Source: a virus
Strand: one strand, 5' to 3'
Length of the DNA stretch: 49,122 nucleotides
Virus record (IMG/VR): IMGVR_UViG_3300030104_005222
Location: 1 to 49,122 of that record
Below, piece after piece: positions 12,697-21,205 of this stretch (its first letter is position 1; every line of letters begins with the position of its first letter). Under the pieces are notes generated by a model, which ran no database searches, had not been told where the DNA came from, and saw only the letters and a list, made by a program, of their open reading frames with translations. The translations under genes were made by a program, and so were the position numbers.

Positions 12697-14358
12697 TTAT
12701 TTCCATATTTGTGATGCGGGTTTGAAGGGAGTTTTAGAGGCTCTTATTTTTTGCGACTTAATTCTGTCGAGTTGTTTGATAGTAACCTGTCCCGGTAAGT
12801 ACTCGGATTCTACAACAGATCGTTGCTGTGTGAAATGTCTCTTTGCTAAAATATCTGCAGCCATAACCGCTGTTCTTGCGCGGTCAAAGTGGTGTACAGT
12901 TCCGTCCTCTCCACGAACACGCTTTTTACGTGTGCCGTCATAGTTGAGTAGTTGGTGTAACATACCACGACTTCGGATGCTTAAATCCCTTTCGCGGAGC
13001 ATTTGCACGAGTCTTGCTTCAGCTTCTTGTAGTCGTTTCTGTGTGGCGTACCATCCTGGGTGGTTGCTATCGGTCCACAAAAGGTTTCGTGTTCCTTGGT
13101 CTTTTAGTATTGCGATACATGCTGTTGCATTTGATTCCACCGCCAGGAGGGCTCCCAAGTATCGCTTTTGTACGGTCTTCAGTCGTTGCGCAAACTTATC
13201 TGGAGCTTCGCGATCCTCCCAGAATGCGATCTCTTTCCATTCTAAGGCATCCCACACAGTAAGCGCCGACTTGTCACCAGTACTTCCGAAGCCTGCCGGG
13301 TCGGCTGTGACTATGTATTTATGGCCGGGTTTTGGTGGTTCAAATTCATGGCATCCATATGAACCTAACGATGGTTCCTGGTCGGCTACGTCGAGTAGTG
13401 GTTTCAGAATCTCTGCGGGCATGACGGGGTTTGTGCTACCAAGCCAGCCATCGTATGCATCAGATGGATACTTACAGGAAAACAGACGTGTATCACCGAC
13501 AAATTCTGTGTTTAATCCTCGTCGTCTGAATGCAAGATTGTGCGCGTTCATTCCTGGATGACGACTCAGGTACTCCAATTCACTTGACGTGGGCTTAAAT
13601 GTTTCATCTTTTTCTTGGCAACTTTCATCCTCCCACCACTCCAAAAACAGTGGGTGAAATCGACTGTTGCCCTCCAAGGCTGAGCGCCACATTTGTTCGT
13701 GATGTGATCCGGCTCGACCAGGGGTAGACTCTAAAATAACTTTTGCGTTTGGTCGTTTGTTTACCGTCGGGAAAATATTGATCGCAGCCTTTCGCTGCCA
13801 TTGAGCCTCACCGAATTCCGTAATGACCAGACGGTCAATTGACCGACCAATGGCAGGGCTACGACCACCGGCAGTAAGAACTTTAATCCCTCCGCCGTGA
13901 ATGAATTGCATTTGCGTTGCTCCTGCTTTTCGGCCAGGAGCCAAAGGCATCCGCACGTCGTCAGGTAGACGCTGATAGGCAAAGAGAATCCTTTCGAAGA
14001 TGTCTTCTGCCGTGTCTTGTCTTTCCGCAATTAGCAGCCCCTTTACGCCACTGAGATACATACAATCTCTAAGAAGCAGCATAACAGAAACAGTAGTAAT
14101 CTTTGCTTGTCGGAATTTGTTTACCATCAACCAACGGTTTTCATCGTAAGCGCGCAAAAGTTTTTTCTGAGTGTGTGTCGGGTTCATATACCCTGTAGAC
14201 TCGTCTTCTCTGACGATCTGACACATCGAAACAAATGACTCAGGCGTTGAAAACAAAGCACGTACTTTGCCGTCATGTATTCCAGGTGCGGTCGCGTAAT
14301 CAGCACCAGAAGATTTAGATTTTTTGCGCTTTTTATTTCGTGCGGTATTTGTTGCCAT
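12697..14358 (-). CDS. terL: Terminase large subunit, 553 aa
   Basis: This is the ATPase-nuclease motor that packages DNA through the portal. ATPase landmarks are an atypical Walker A (KFRQAKITT, 81-89, lacking the usual Gly), Walker B (DRLVITEF with E181) and the coupling motif ESTPG (210-214). The C-terminal nuclease has the acidic triad positions D353 in VTADPAGFG, E408 in LAVESNA and a later Asp in FDRARTAVMAADI. The N-terminus is basic (NTARNKKRKKSKSSG). It is the first gene of the leftward head block, divergent from the capsid gene. No small subunit is recognised in the window. Confidence 0.92.
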   Translation of the reverse strand: MATNTARNKKRKKSKSSGADYATAPGIHDGKVRALFSTPESFVSMCQIVREDESTGYMNPTHTQKKLLRAYDENRWLMVNKFRQAKITTVSVMLLLRDCMYLSGVKGLLIAERQDTAEDIFERILFAYQRLPDDVRMPLAPGRKAGATQMQFIHGGGIKVLTAGGRSPAIGRSIDRLVITEFGEAQWQRKAAINIFPTVNKRPNAKVILESTPGRAGSHHEQMWRSALEGNSRFHPLFLEWWEDESCQEKDETFKPTSSELEYLSRHPGMNAHNLAFRRRGLNTEFVGDTRLFSCKYPSDAYDGWLGSTNPVMPAEILKPLLDVADQEPSLGSYGCHEFEPPKPGHKYIVTADPAGFGSTGDKSALTVWDALEWKEIAFWEDREAPDKFAQRLKTVQKRYLGALLAVESNATACIAILKDQGTRNLLWTDSNHPGWYATQKRLQEAEARLVQMLRERDLSIRSRGMLHQLLNYDGTRKKRVRGEDGTVHHFDRARTAVMAADILAKRHFTQQRSVVESEYLPGQVTIKQLDRIKSQKIRASKTPFKPASQIWK

Positions 14359-14573
14359 ATCGGTATTGTATCATGCACCGTCAAATCTGCCGAGGTTGCA
14401 CGGTTAGGATAAAAGTTTACAAATATAAAATCCGTACCTTGCAACACTTTATTGTGTGTTGTATACAGAAAGAGCACCCAAGTTAGATGTGTCGGGTAGC
14501 CTTTGGGTCCGACTTAAGCATCACGGGCAGGCGAAAAGTGTTTTTATTCTAATTATTTCTAAGCGAGAACAAA
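14359..14573. other. Divergent intergenic region between terminase and capsid genes
   Basis: These 215 bases separate the two late blocks and must drive transcription in both directions. A plus-strand promoter candidate is listed separately. A short GTCGG/CCGAC hairpin near 14490-14514 lies in the capsid leader. On the minus strand a TACAAT box occurs just before the terminase start, without a well-spaced -35. Confidence 0.6.
14439..14467 (+). promoter_or_regulatory. Candidate sigma70-type promoter of the capsid/tail block
   Basis: TTGCAA (14439-14444) and TATACA (14462-14467) are separated by exactly 17 bases and point to the capsid gene about 107 bases downstream. Each box matches four of six consensus bases. 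It is the best-spaced promoter I found by eye, but phage-specific promoters could be used instead. Confidence 0.45.
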
Positions 14574-15638
14574 ATGACTATCAGTACTGAATTGCTGAAT
14601 ACTACGTTCGCGGATCTCCGTGGGCCTCTGGTAAATTCGTTTGTTCGTAGCAATGAGCTGTTCGAAGCACTTAACTCGAAAGCACGTATGCCCATGGAAG
14701 GCGGAACAAAGATTGAACGTTCCTTTTCCGGTGGTGCACCTGCTCGTGGTGTTGGTGTCTACGTCGGTGACGAGCTACTGAACATGACCCGTCGTCAACA
14801 AATCCGTAAGTTCGAAGTTGAGCCCCATCGTATCGTTATGGCAATCAACATTCCCAAGCGGGAACTGAACCAAAACAGCGGAAAGTTGGCGGTTATCCGA
14901 CTCATCGAAGAGTATCCTCAAACCGCAATGGAAGCTGCTAAGGCTGACTTGAACAAATTCCTTCTCACTGGTGTGAGTCGTGGACTTGCTTTCAACACGT
15001 CTGAACTTCTGGGTATGTTGACACTCAACGGTCGTCATACCTCTGGTATTGGCGCTGGTGTAAGCGACGGTCTTCTTGACTTTATTGCACCCGCTTCTCA
15101 GACTGACACTGTTCAATCGGTGGCCAAGAGCAGCAGCTACTTCCACTTCAACCAGTACAACGACATTGGTCTTTTTAGTTCCGATGGAATGACGCAACTT
15201 CGCAAGACCTACCGTCAGTGTTCGCACTATGCCGGTGGCGTTGGTAAGGGTCCAGACATGATTATCATGGATGATGACACCTACACAAACTTCGAAGACG
15301 AGCGCAGCCAAAATGTCCGCGTGACACTTGTTGATGACAAGGTTGACAAGAGCAACACCCTGGGTCTTAACCTTGGTCTTGCTTCTGTTACTTCGTCAAT
15401 CGACTTGGATCGCACAGACACGACTGCTTTCGGTTCCCTGACTCCTGAGTCAGGTGGCGTCACCTACATGCTCAACACGGACTACATCGAGTTCCCAATG
15501 CTTGAAGCCCCGAACATCTCGGAATTCAAGGAGCGGGTTGGCGATCAAGACGTGGTAACTGCTATCTTCGCAATGCAAGGCAACATGATCTGCACTAAGC
15601 TTCCGGCTCAGGGTTGTGTGTCTGGCGGTGCGGCTTAA
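14574..15638 (+). CDS. Major capsid protein, 354 aa
   Basis: The assignment rests on position (first gene of the plus-strand late block, followed by a decoration-like gene and a strong terminator), length typical of HK97-fold capsid proteins, and sequence character. The start, MTISTELLNTTFADLRGPLV, leads into FVRSNELFEALNSKARMPME and GGTKIERSFSGG, the extended-loop-like region, and then PQTAMEAAKADLNKFLLTG, a spine-helix-like segment. The C-terminal half has domain-like beta segments (GPDMIIMDDDTYTNF; DYIEFPMLEAPNISEF). Codon use is biased to TTC, AAC and GGT, as for abundant proteins. I cannot place it in a named capsid family. Confidence 0.82.
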   Translation: MTISTELLNTTFADLRGPLVNSFVRSNELFEALNSKARMPMEGGTKIERSFSGGAPARGVGVYVGDELLNMTRRQQIRKFEVEPHRIVMAINIPKRELNQNSGKLAVIRLIEEYPQTAMEAAKADLNKFLLTGVSRGLAFNTSELLGMLTLNGRHTSGIGAGVSDGLLDFIAPASQTDTVQSVAKSSSYFHFNQYNDIGLFSSDGMTQLRKTYRQCSHYAGGVGKGPDMIIMDDDTYTNFEDERSQNVRVTLVDDKVDKSNTLGLNLGLASVTSSIDLDRTDTTAFGSLTPESGGVTYMLNTDYIEFPMLEAPNISEFKERVGDQDVVTAIFAMQGNMICTKLPAQGCVSGGAA

Positions 15639-15649
15639 GGAGGTACATT

Positions 15650-16144
15650 ATGGCATATGGAAATCAATTCAAGGCTACGCCTATCAGCAGCATTACGACT
15701 GCGGATACCGCTCAACTTTATCCACTGGGTTCAACTTATCTTGAGCCAGCGGATGAGGTAGTTGCGAACGACAGCTCTCATGAGGGTGATCGTTTGTGGG
15801 TATACGTTAAGGGTGGTTCTGGTGGCATCACCACACAATCAGTAGTTGCTCGCGCTACGGGCACTTCTCCGTTTACGGGGATTATTGGTGTCGCAGCTAA
15901 CACTGCAGTTGAGGTTATTGGCGTCTCAACGTATGCGATTGCTGCTGACTCTTATGGTTGGGTTATTCGTCGCGGCTGTGCCGAGGCTGATGGTAATTCT
16001 GTTACTCAAGGAGTAGACATTGTACCTGCGGCTGATGGCGAGGTTAACGACACTGGCGGTGCCGGTGCTGAAGACCACATTATCGGTACAGCGTTGGATG
16101 CTGCGTCTGGGGCTGTTGGGACGGTGTTTCTAACACTCGCGTAG
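15650..16144 (+). CDS. Probable head decoration protein, 164 aa
   Basis: AAGGAGG is six bases before the ATG at 15650, eleven bases after the capsid stop, and a strong terminator follows. The product is beta-rich and Gly/Ala/Val-rich: SSHEGDRLWVYVKGGSGGIT, TGIIGVAANTAVEVIGVS, DSYGWVIRRGCAEAD and HIIGTALDAASGAVGTVFLT. Small Gly/Val-rich proteins directly after the capsid gene are usually capsid-stabilising decoration proteins. The segment G-T-A-L-D-A-A-S-G-A-V-G-T-V-F-L parallels the C-terminal segment of the 6751 protein. Confidence 0.65.
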   Translation: MAYGNQFKATPISSITTADTAQLYPLGSTYLEPADEVVANDSSHEGDRLWVYVKGGSGGITTQSVVARATGTSPFTGIIGVAANTAVEVIGVSTYAIAADSYGWVIRRGCAEADGNSVTQGVDIVPAADGEVNDTGGAGAEDHIIGTALDAASGAVGTVFLTLA

Positions 16145-16166
16145 TACCTACTTCGTGATACACTTA

Positions 16167-16204
16167 GGGGGCGTGGCTTTCGGGCTCCGCCCCCTTCGTC
16201 TTTT
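16167..16204 (+). terminator. Intrinsic terminator after the capsid module
   Basis: GGGGGCG (16167-16173) pairs with CGCCCCC (16188-16194), with a small inner G-C stem, followed by TTCGTCTTTT. It should cut down read-through from the strongly expressed capsid genes into the tail genes. The next gene's ribosome site (GGAGG) lies directly downstream. Confidence 0.75.
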
Positions 16205-16213
16205 GGAGGCTCT

Positions 16214-18202
16214 GTGGACACTTCGTTAAAGTCACTACGCGAAAAACTATATGCTCTACGCGCGTGGGATTCATCCGGCAGAACACAGGATGACCGTATT
16301 CGACAAGCCTTGAATATTGCGCTTGACCGTTTAGCTGGAGAGGTTCCTGAGGCGTTGGTTCCCGACGAGGAACATGTCGTCTTGATGCCTGATATTGTCA
16401 GCACTGATGCTTCGGTCGCGGCTATTGCAAAAATGGCTGGTAGTTTAGACATTGGCGCGACTACAAGCTTTGCGCGCAGCTCGGCTGATTTCTACGACAC
16501 TCGTGTGATTGAGTTTTTTGATACTGCTGGAGTGCCGATTAAAGCGACGACAAGCGCGACGACGTGGACGCCTCACACTACAGGTGAGTTCGACGGCATG
16601 ATGCATATTGAGTTGACGAACAAATTAACGGGTTCAATTCAAAGACGTCAGTGCGTAGAGTTTTGGACTACAAATGTGGGTCACGATTATGGTGACGGTA
16701 ATCCAGTAGATGTTTTGCGGTACCGAGTAACGTTAGATCGGCCGTTAAATTTACCTATTGCGGGTAGTACACTTGAGTCGTACGACTTTCGGATTTATCA
16801 ACCTGAATTTTTTGTCCGAGATGACGTGATGGAGGTTTTAGAGCCCGCAGTGGTTTACGACGGTAGTCGTCAGCAGGTGTGGAAAATTGATACTGCTGGG
16901 GCCAGCCGTCAAGACATGATCGATTATCAAGGCAATTCTAAAGGTCGGCCCTACAGATGCTTTAGGGGTAGGCATTTTCAGCTTCAAGCGCCGACTGAGG
17001 CACCTAAAGCTACTGTGGCACGTGCGACGACTTTTGTTGATATTAATCGAGGTGACGGTGTGTACGATCCTAATACGGGTGTAGTTTCGTTTCCCGATAA
17101 GCCCGACACCGAAACTACCGTACCTAATATTGCTAAGTGGTCAGATAGGCACGCTTTGCCGAGGGGTAAGTTTGCGATCTGCTACACCTATGTTTGGGGC
17201 CGAAGAGAGTTTGAGTGGCAGAAAGCTCCTGGCGTAACGCCCGGTTCGTATGAAAATCTTATGGATTTTGGGGGTACGACATCATCTGATGGTGACGCGG
17301 ATTTAATCTGGTCTTACGCGCAAGAGTTAGATCATAAAGCTTACGACCCGACTGATTCGACTGAGCATGCACCGGATGATAACCTTCGCTATTCTGGCAT
17401 ACCTGATCCTCAGTTTGAGAGTGCACCGTCACCGATTACAATCGTAGACAATACGATCAATTCAAACGAAATAGGTGCGGGGATCTTACTGGAGGCAACA
17501 AATATTGATGCCATGTTAGGTTTTGGTGACGACAAGTATCATCGGTTTAAGCACAGCGGTATCCGCATTCGGTACTATGTGGCTCAATTAGACAACGAAA
17601 CGTCGGATGGTCTTGTTCCTGGTGGTACGAGGTACTCAAATGTTGAAACAAACAACCGATTTTATCTGTTGTGTGAAGTGGAGCCTAATTACAATTTTTG
17701 GATTGACGACCCTCGTGCTGGAGCTGGTGAGCCCGTAATAACGGAAGGTTATTTTAGTGATAGCCAGATAAAGTATTGGCAGACTACGGTGGGTGGTGCT
17801 CGGGTTATGTGGAACGGCCATCAGTTGTATGATTACTATCGCCCCCTGCGCCACAGTACGGGGTACTATGCGTGGAAAGTTTTTCCGCATCAAGACACGC
17901 GCTATGAATTAGACCTTCGAGTTTTGCGTCTACCAGAAAAATTTATCGACGATCAAGATACGGCACCTATTCAACGCGACGTAGTTTCAGCCTTGATCGA
18001 GTTAGCTCTGTACTACATTAGCTTGAACGATGGTAACGATCAGACAAGTGCTCAGGCGCATTTGAATCGTTACCAAGAGTTGGTAAAGGTATTCCGTGAA
18101 CGGTATGCTAATCCTGGCGGAATTGTCGAACCTGTTCCATTTACGGGTTACCGTGCACGTAACCGCTATGGTACATTTGGCTCGACGCCACTAGATGATT
18201 AA
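16214..18202 (+). CDS. Neck/tail structural protein with adaptor-like N-terminus, 662 aa
   Basis: The gene starts with GTG after GGAGG at five bases. The first 60 residues (REKLYALRAWDSSGRTQDDR, then IRQALNIALDRLAGEVPEAL and VPDEEHVVLMP) look like the helical start of podovirus head-tail adaptor proteins. The remaining 600 residues are beta-rich and end in a helical stretch (VVSALIELALYYISLNDG; YQELVKVFRERYANPGG) that again recalls adaptor proteins. It is far longer than a T7-type adaptor (about 200 aa), so an inserted or fused tail domain in the middle is likely. Role is inferred from position between capsid and nozzle genes. Confidence 0.6.
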   Translation: MDTSLKSLREKLYALRAWDSSGRTQDDRIRQALNIALDRLAGEVPEALVPDEEHVVLMPDIVSTDASVAAIAKMAGSLDIGATTSFARSSADFYDTRVIEFFDTAGVPIKATTSATTWTPHTTGEFDGMMHIELTNKLTGSIQRRQCVEFWTTNVGHDYGDGNPVDVLRYRVTLDRPLNLPIAGSTLESYDFRIYQPEFFVRDDVMEVLEPAVVYDGSRQQVWKIDTAGASRQDMIDYQGNSKGRPYRCFRGRHFQLQAPTEAPKATVARATTFVDINRGDGVYDPNTGVVSFPDKPDTETTVPNIAKWSDRHALPRGKFAICYTYVWGRREFEWQKAPGVTPGSYENLMDFGGTTSSDGDADLIWSYAQELDHKAYDPTDSTEHAPDDNLRYSGIPDPQFESAPSPITIVDNTINSNEIGAGILLEATNIDAMLGFGDDKYHRFKHSGIRIRYYVAQLDNETSDGLVPGGTRYSNVETNNRFYLLCEVEPNYNFWIDDPRAGAGEPVITEGYFSDSQIKYWQTTVGGARVMWNGHQLYDYYRPLRHSTGYYAWKVFPHQDTRYELDLRVLRLPEKFIDDQDTAPIQRDVVSALIELALYYISLNDGNDQTSAQAHLNRYQELVKVFRERYANPGGIVEPVPFTGYRARNRYGTFGSTPLDD

Positions 18203-18247
18203 TCAATGGCTTGGCTCCCGTAAGGGAAGAACAACAAAGAGGAAACT

Positions 18248-18754
18248 ATGTCCGAAGATAACAAATTTTATTCAACCCTTTCAGCCCTCCCACGATGTGC
18301 GGTTGGTACTCGTGTGTACCGTAAGAACCTTGTGGGTCAGTACGAAGAGGCGATGATCGTCTCGATCTTGTCGTCCTCAGCAACATCTGATGACTGGTCG
18401 GGTACGATCATGACCAAAAACGGTATTGAATTTATCAGTGGTCATGTGGAGCATCGTACAGTTTATGATTGGATGCCTGTGGGTTGGACCTACGACGAGG
18501 ATCGTGTCGGTTGGGTTCCGCCGAAATCTATTCTTCGTGACGACTCGAAAGATGCAGTTATCGAAGATCCGGCGCAAGCGGTCATTGATGCTAAGTCTAC
18601 CGTTTTTGTTATTCCTGCTCCTTGGGAGAACGAAAAATACATGTCTTGGCAATCGCGGGTTCTTAAGTCTGTCCCTGCGCTGAAAGACGTTGGTTCGATT
18701 AAGAGTAAGTTGTCGAATTCTTGGAAGAGTAAAGAATACGAAATCACTGTATAA
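18248..18754 (+). CDS. Hypothetical tail-block protein, 168 aa
   Basis: The ATG follows GAGGAAACT. The product MSEDNKFYSTLSALPRCAVG has a beta-rich first half (GTRVYRKNLVGQYEEAMIVS; TIMTKNGIEFISGHVEHRTV) with an aromatic loop (YDWMPVGWTYDEDRVGWVPP). A helical end follows (WQSRVLKSVPALKDVGSIKS). It lies between the adaptor-like and nozzle-like genes and may be a small tail accessory protein. No family is recognised. Confidence 0.65.
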   Translation: MSEDNKFYSTLSALPRCAVGTRVYRKNLVGQYEEAMIVSILSSSATSDDWSGTIMTKNGIEFISGHVEHRTVYDWMPVGWTYDEDRVGWVPPKSILRDDSKDAVIEDPAQAVIDAKSTVFVIPAPWENEKYMSWQSRVLKSVPALKDVGSIKSKLSNSWKSKEYEITV

Positions 18755-18767
18755 CTGAGAGGTCGCG

Positions 18768-21203
18768 GTGTCTGGACCCGCAGAACAAACAACAAACGCC
18801 GTGATCATCCCCCCAGGTGAGGGGCGCAGGATATTTTCTCCTGTTCCCCTTGCTTGGTCAGTCGAGAATCTTGAGACTGATAATGACGATTCCCTAAAAA
18901 GTGTCGTAGGGCCTTCGATTGTTCGAATAAAAACTACGTATGAGAACCAAGGAAGTTTTGGTGCGACTGCAGCCCCTGTAGATGGTGTCGTTGCAACAGA
19001 TCGTGAAGTTGTAAACCGCTTTTTTAAAACTTCCCGACCTCATAGTGTGTTTTACGCGAATCTACACAGTGGTTCTGTCGAGACCTTGCTGTTTCGGTTT
19101 GGTGGAAATTTGTATCGTTTTTTGGGCGAACCCCAAAAAGAAGACGAGATTATAGAGACTGGCTTGTCATCCGTATCGTCTCCGAGATTTCCGGATCAAT
19201 ATTTGGTGATGAACAACCAGATTATTTTTACTAATGGTGTAGATCGCGCACGAGTTATTTCATACGACGGTTCCGTGGATTTACTGGGTTATTCTGAGCG
19301 ACCATCGACGCCAATGGTAAACGGTCCATCTCAACCAGAAGCAAGCGATGCACCGTACTATTTCCCTAACTCAATGGGGTATTCGTTTCCCGGTCGAATT
19401 GGAACGCCCGGCGACACATTGACCGGACGTGAAGGCTCACTGTTAGCAGGTCAGTGGTATTACTATTTTCAGTTCGAGGATCGTCACGGTAACCTGTCAC
19501 CGTTTTCGTACAGTAGTGAATCAGTCTCAACGAAAGCGGCTCAAGCTCAACCATTTACAGCAACGTCTCTTGAGTCTGCGGTACCTTTTGCTCTCGGTGT
19601 CTCTGGTGACAAAGATAATCGGCGTAAGCGAATCAACAATGATGGGTCCGAATTAGACGATTTAACGCGTAGGTTTTTGGTCTCGATGAGCGGTGACGCG
19701 CCAAAAACAACCGCAGCGGTCAGGATTTATAGGACACCAGACACTCAACACGTTGACAACATGCCACGTTTTTTGGCTCGTGTACCTGGTTCAGTGCCGT
19801 TTACGTTTGATGATAACTATGCCGATAGTGAGCTAAGTTTTCCGTGGCAAGAGACCGTAGCTACGCCCGTATTTAAGACGATGTGCATTCATCAGGGTCG
19901 GCTGATTGTGGCTAACATTGTAGGTGAGCCCGGCTTAGTTCGTCGCTCTGAGCCTGGATTTGCGGGCACTTTTTTGAAAGACGATTTTATTTACCCTGAT
20001 GCTGGTGGGGCTGAAATTACTGGGTTGGCGTCACACAATGGTGTCTTATTAGCCTTCACAGAAACCAGCATTTACGCTATTGGCGACGACTTTAATACAC
20101 CGCAGCCAATTTCGATGGGTGTTGGTTGCATCGCTCCCCGTTCAATTGTTGCGCGGCGGGATGGCACGTTGATGTGGCTTAGTCGTGAAGGCTTTTACGG
20201 TATGCGGGAGATGGGCAGCATCGTACGTATGAGCGGTCCTATCGATAAAATTTTCAAAGAGTCGGTAAACGTTGGTCAGTTAAACATGGCAGTTGCCGTC
20301 TTTGACACAGAGTCTGGTGAGTATCGATGTGCATTAGCCCCTAAGGGTACGCGTAGGAATGAACTAATGTTTTGTTTTGACGGCAAATATTGGCGTCGTC
20401 AGACTTTAGGGATTCACTTAGCGGATATGTCTGTCAGCCCTAATACTTTTCGGTATACCTATGCGATTGGTAATGACTCCAGAGAATTTGATGTATCTCT
20501 TAGTATTCCTACTGGTGTGGCTTCAGGTGATTTAAATCGTTTGTTTGTTTTAAACCGGCAAACCTCAGACTGGTTTGCGGGTCCAAGGCGTATTCGGTAC
20601 CGATCGAATTGGATATATTCGTCCGACTACGGCTTGACTCCGACAAATGTGCGTACGCTATACATTGGTTTGTTAGATGCGTTTGATGGATTTGCTACGG
20701 TTCGAATCTATAAAAATGGTTCGTGGGATCCCGTACATGTAATGCGTGATTTAAGAACCGTTGGTGTAGACGACGAATCTAATTTGGTGAATGACATTGC
20801 TGAGTCCGCTATTTTCGACAAGTCTAAGTTTCACGCACCCAGGCTTCACTGGAGGCAGGTGCCAGTTGATTTGCAAAACGTAAATTCATGGGCGTTTGAG
20901 ATCGAAATGATTGGATTTCCAGCACCTTTTCGAGGTGCGGATTTACTGGGTGGCATTGATCGGGGTGGTTCATGGCCAAGCGCTCATCTAAAGAAAGACC
21001 TCACCGCGCTGCGCGAGCTTACTAATACATTTAAAGAAAGTAACTTTGTATCTGACGAGGTTACTCAATTTGGTAAGATTAACAAATCGGGTAGTCCTTG
21101 GCCTGAGTTGGGTCGAATTCGTATTGTAGCTTTTGCGTTTGATGCTAGCATTGCAACTAAGGGTAATGCTAAGGGTCGGGTACCGCGTAGGAAGGATAGA
21201 TAA
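18768..21203 (+). CDS. Probable tail nozzle (gp12/gp10-type) protein, 811 aa
   Basis: The gene starts with GTG after GAGAGG at five bases. Large and beta-rich throughout. Recurrent short blade-like segments are visible: IHQGRLIVANIVGEPGLVRR, GLASHNGVLLAFTETSIYAI, RRDGTLMWLSREGFYGMREM and ELMFCFDGKYWRRQTLGIHL. A run of x-G-x-L-x-x-F-T-x-x-S-I-Y and x-G-T-L-x-W-L-S-x-x-G-F-Y motifs is characteristic of the beta-propeller in podovirus tail nozzle proteins. Length and place after the adaptor-like gene agree. The N-terminus lists proline and glycine turns (VIIPPGEGRRIFSPVPLAW). Confidence 0.62.
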   Translation: MSGPAEQTTNAVIIPPGEGRRIFSPVPLAWSVENLETDNDDSLKSVVGPSIVRIKTTYENQGSFGATAAPVDGVVATDREVVNRFFKTSRPHSVFYANLHSGSVETLLFRFGGNLYRFLGEPQKEDEIIETGLSSVSSPRFPDQYLVMNNQIIFTNGVDRARVISYDGSVDLLGYSERPSTPMVNGPSQPEASDAPYYFPNSMGYSFPGRIGTPGDTLTGREGSLLAGQWYYYFQFEDRHGNLSPFSYSSESVSTKAAQAQPFTATSLESAVPFALGVSGDKDNRRKRINNDGSELDDLTRRFLVSMSGDAPKTTAAVRIYRTPDTQHVDNMPRFLARVPGSVPFTFDDNYADSELSFPWQETVATPVFKTMCIHQGRLIVANIVGEPGLVRRSEPGFAGTFLKDDFIYPDAGGAEITGLASHNGVLLAFTETSIYAIGDDFNTPQPISMGVGCIAPRSIVARRDGTLMWLSREGFYGMREMGSIVRMSGPIDKIFKESVNVGQLNMAVAVFDTESGEYRCALAPKGTRRNELMFCFDGKYWRRQTLGIHLADMSVSPNTFRYTYAIGNDSREFDVSLSIPTGVASGDLNRLFVLNRQTSDWFAGPRRIRYRSNWIYSSDYGLTPTNVRTLYIGLLDAFDGFATVRIYKNGSWDPVHVMRDLRTVGVDDESNLVNDIAESAIFDKSKFHAPRLHWRQVPVDLQNVNSWAFEIEMIGFPAPFRGADLLGGIDRGGSWPSAHLKKDLTALRELTNTFKESNFVSDEVTQFGKINKSGSPWPELGRIRIVAFAFDASIATKGNAKGRVPRRKDR

Positions 21204-21205
21204 TC

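Noticed and set aside
14385-14400. TTGACG on the minus strand as -35 box of the terminase gene
   Set aside because: It lies only eight bases from the TACAAT box, far from the 16-18 needed.
14775-15311. 178-codon minus-strand ORF inside the capsid gene
   Set aside because: It is a shadow of the capsid gene caused by its codon bias; no ribosome site and no family resemblance.
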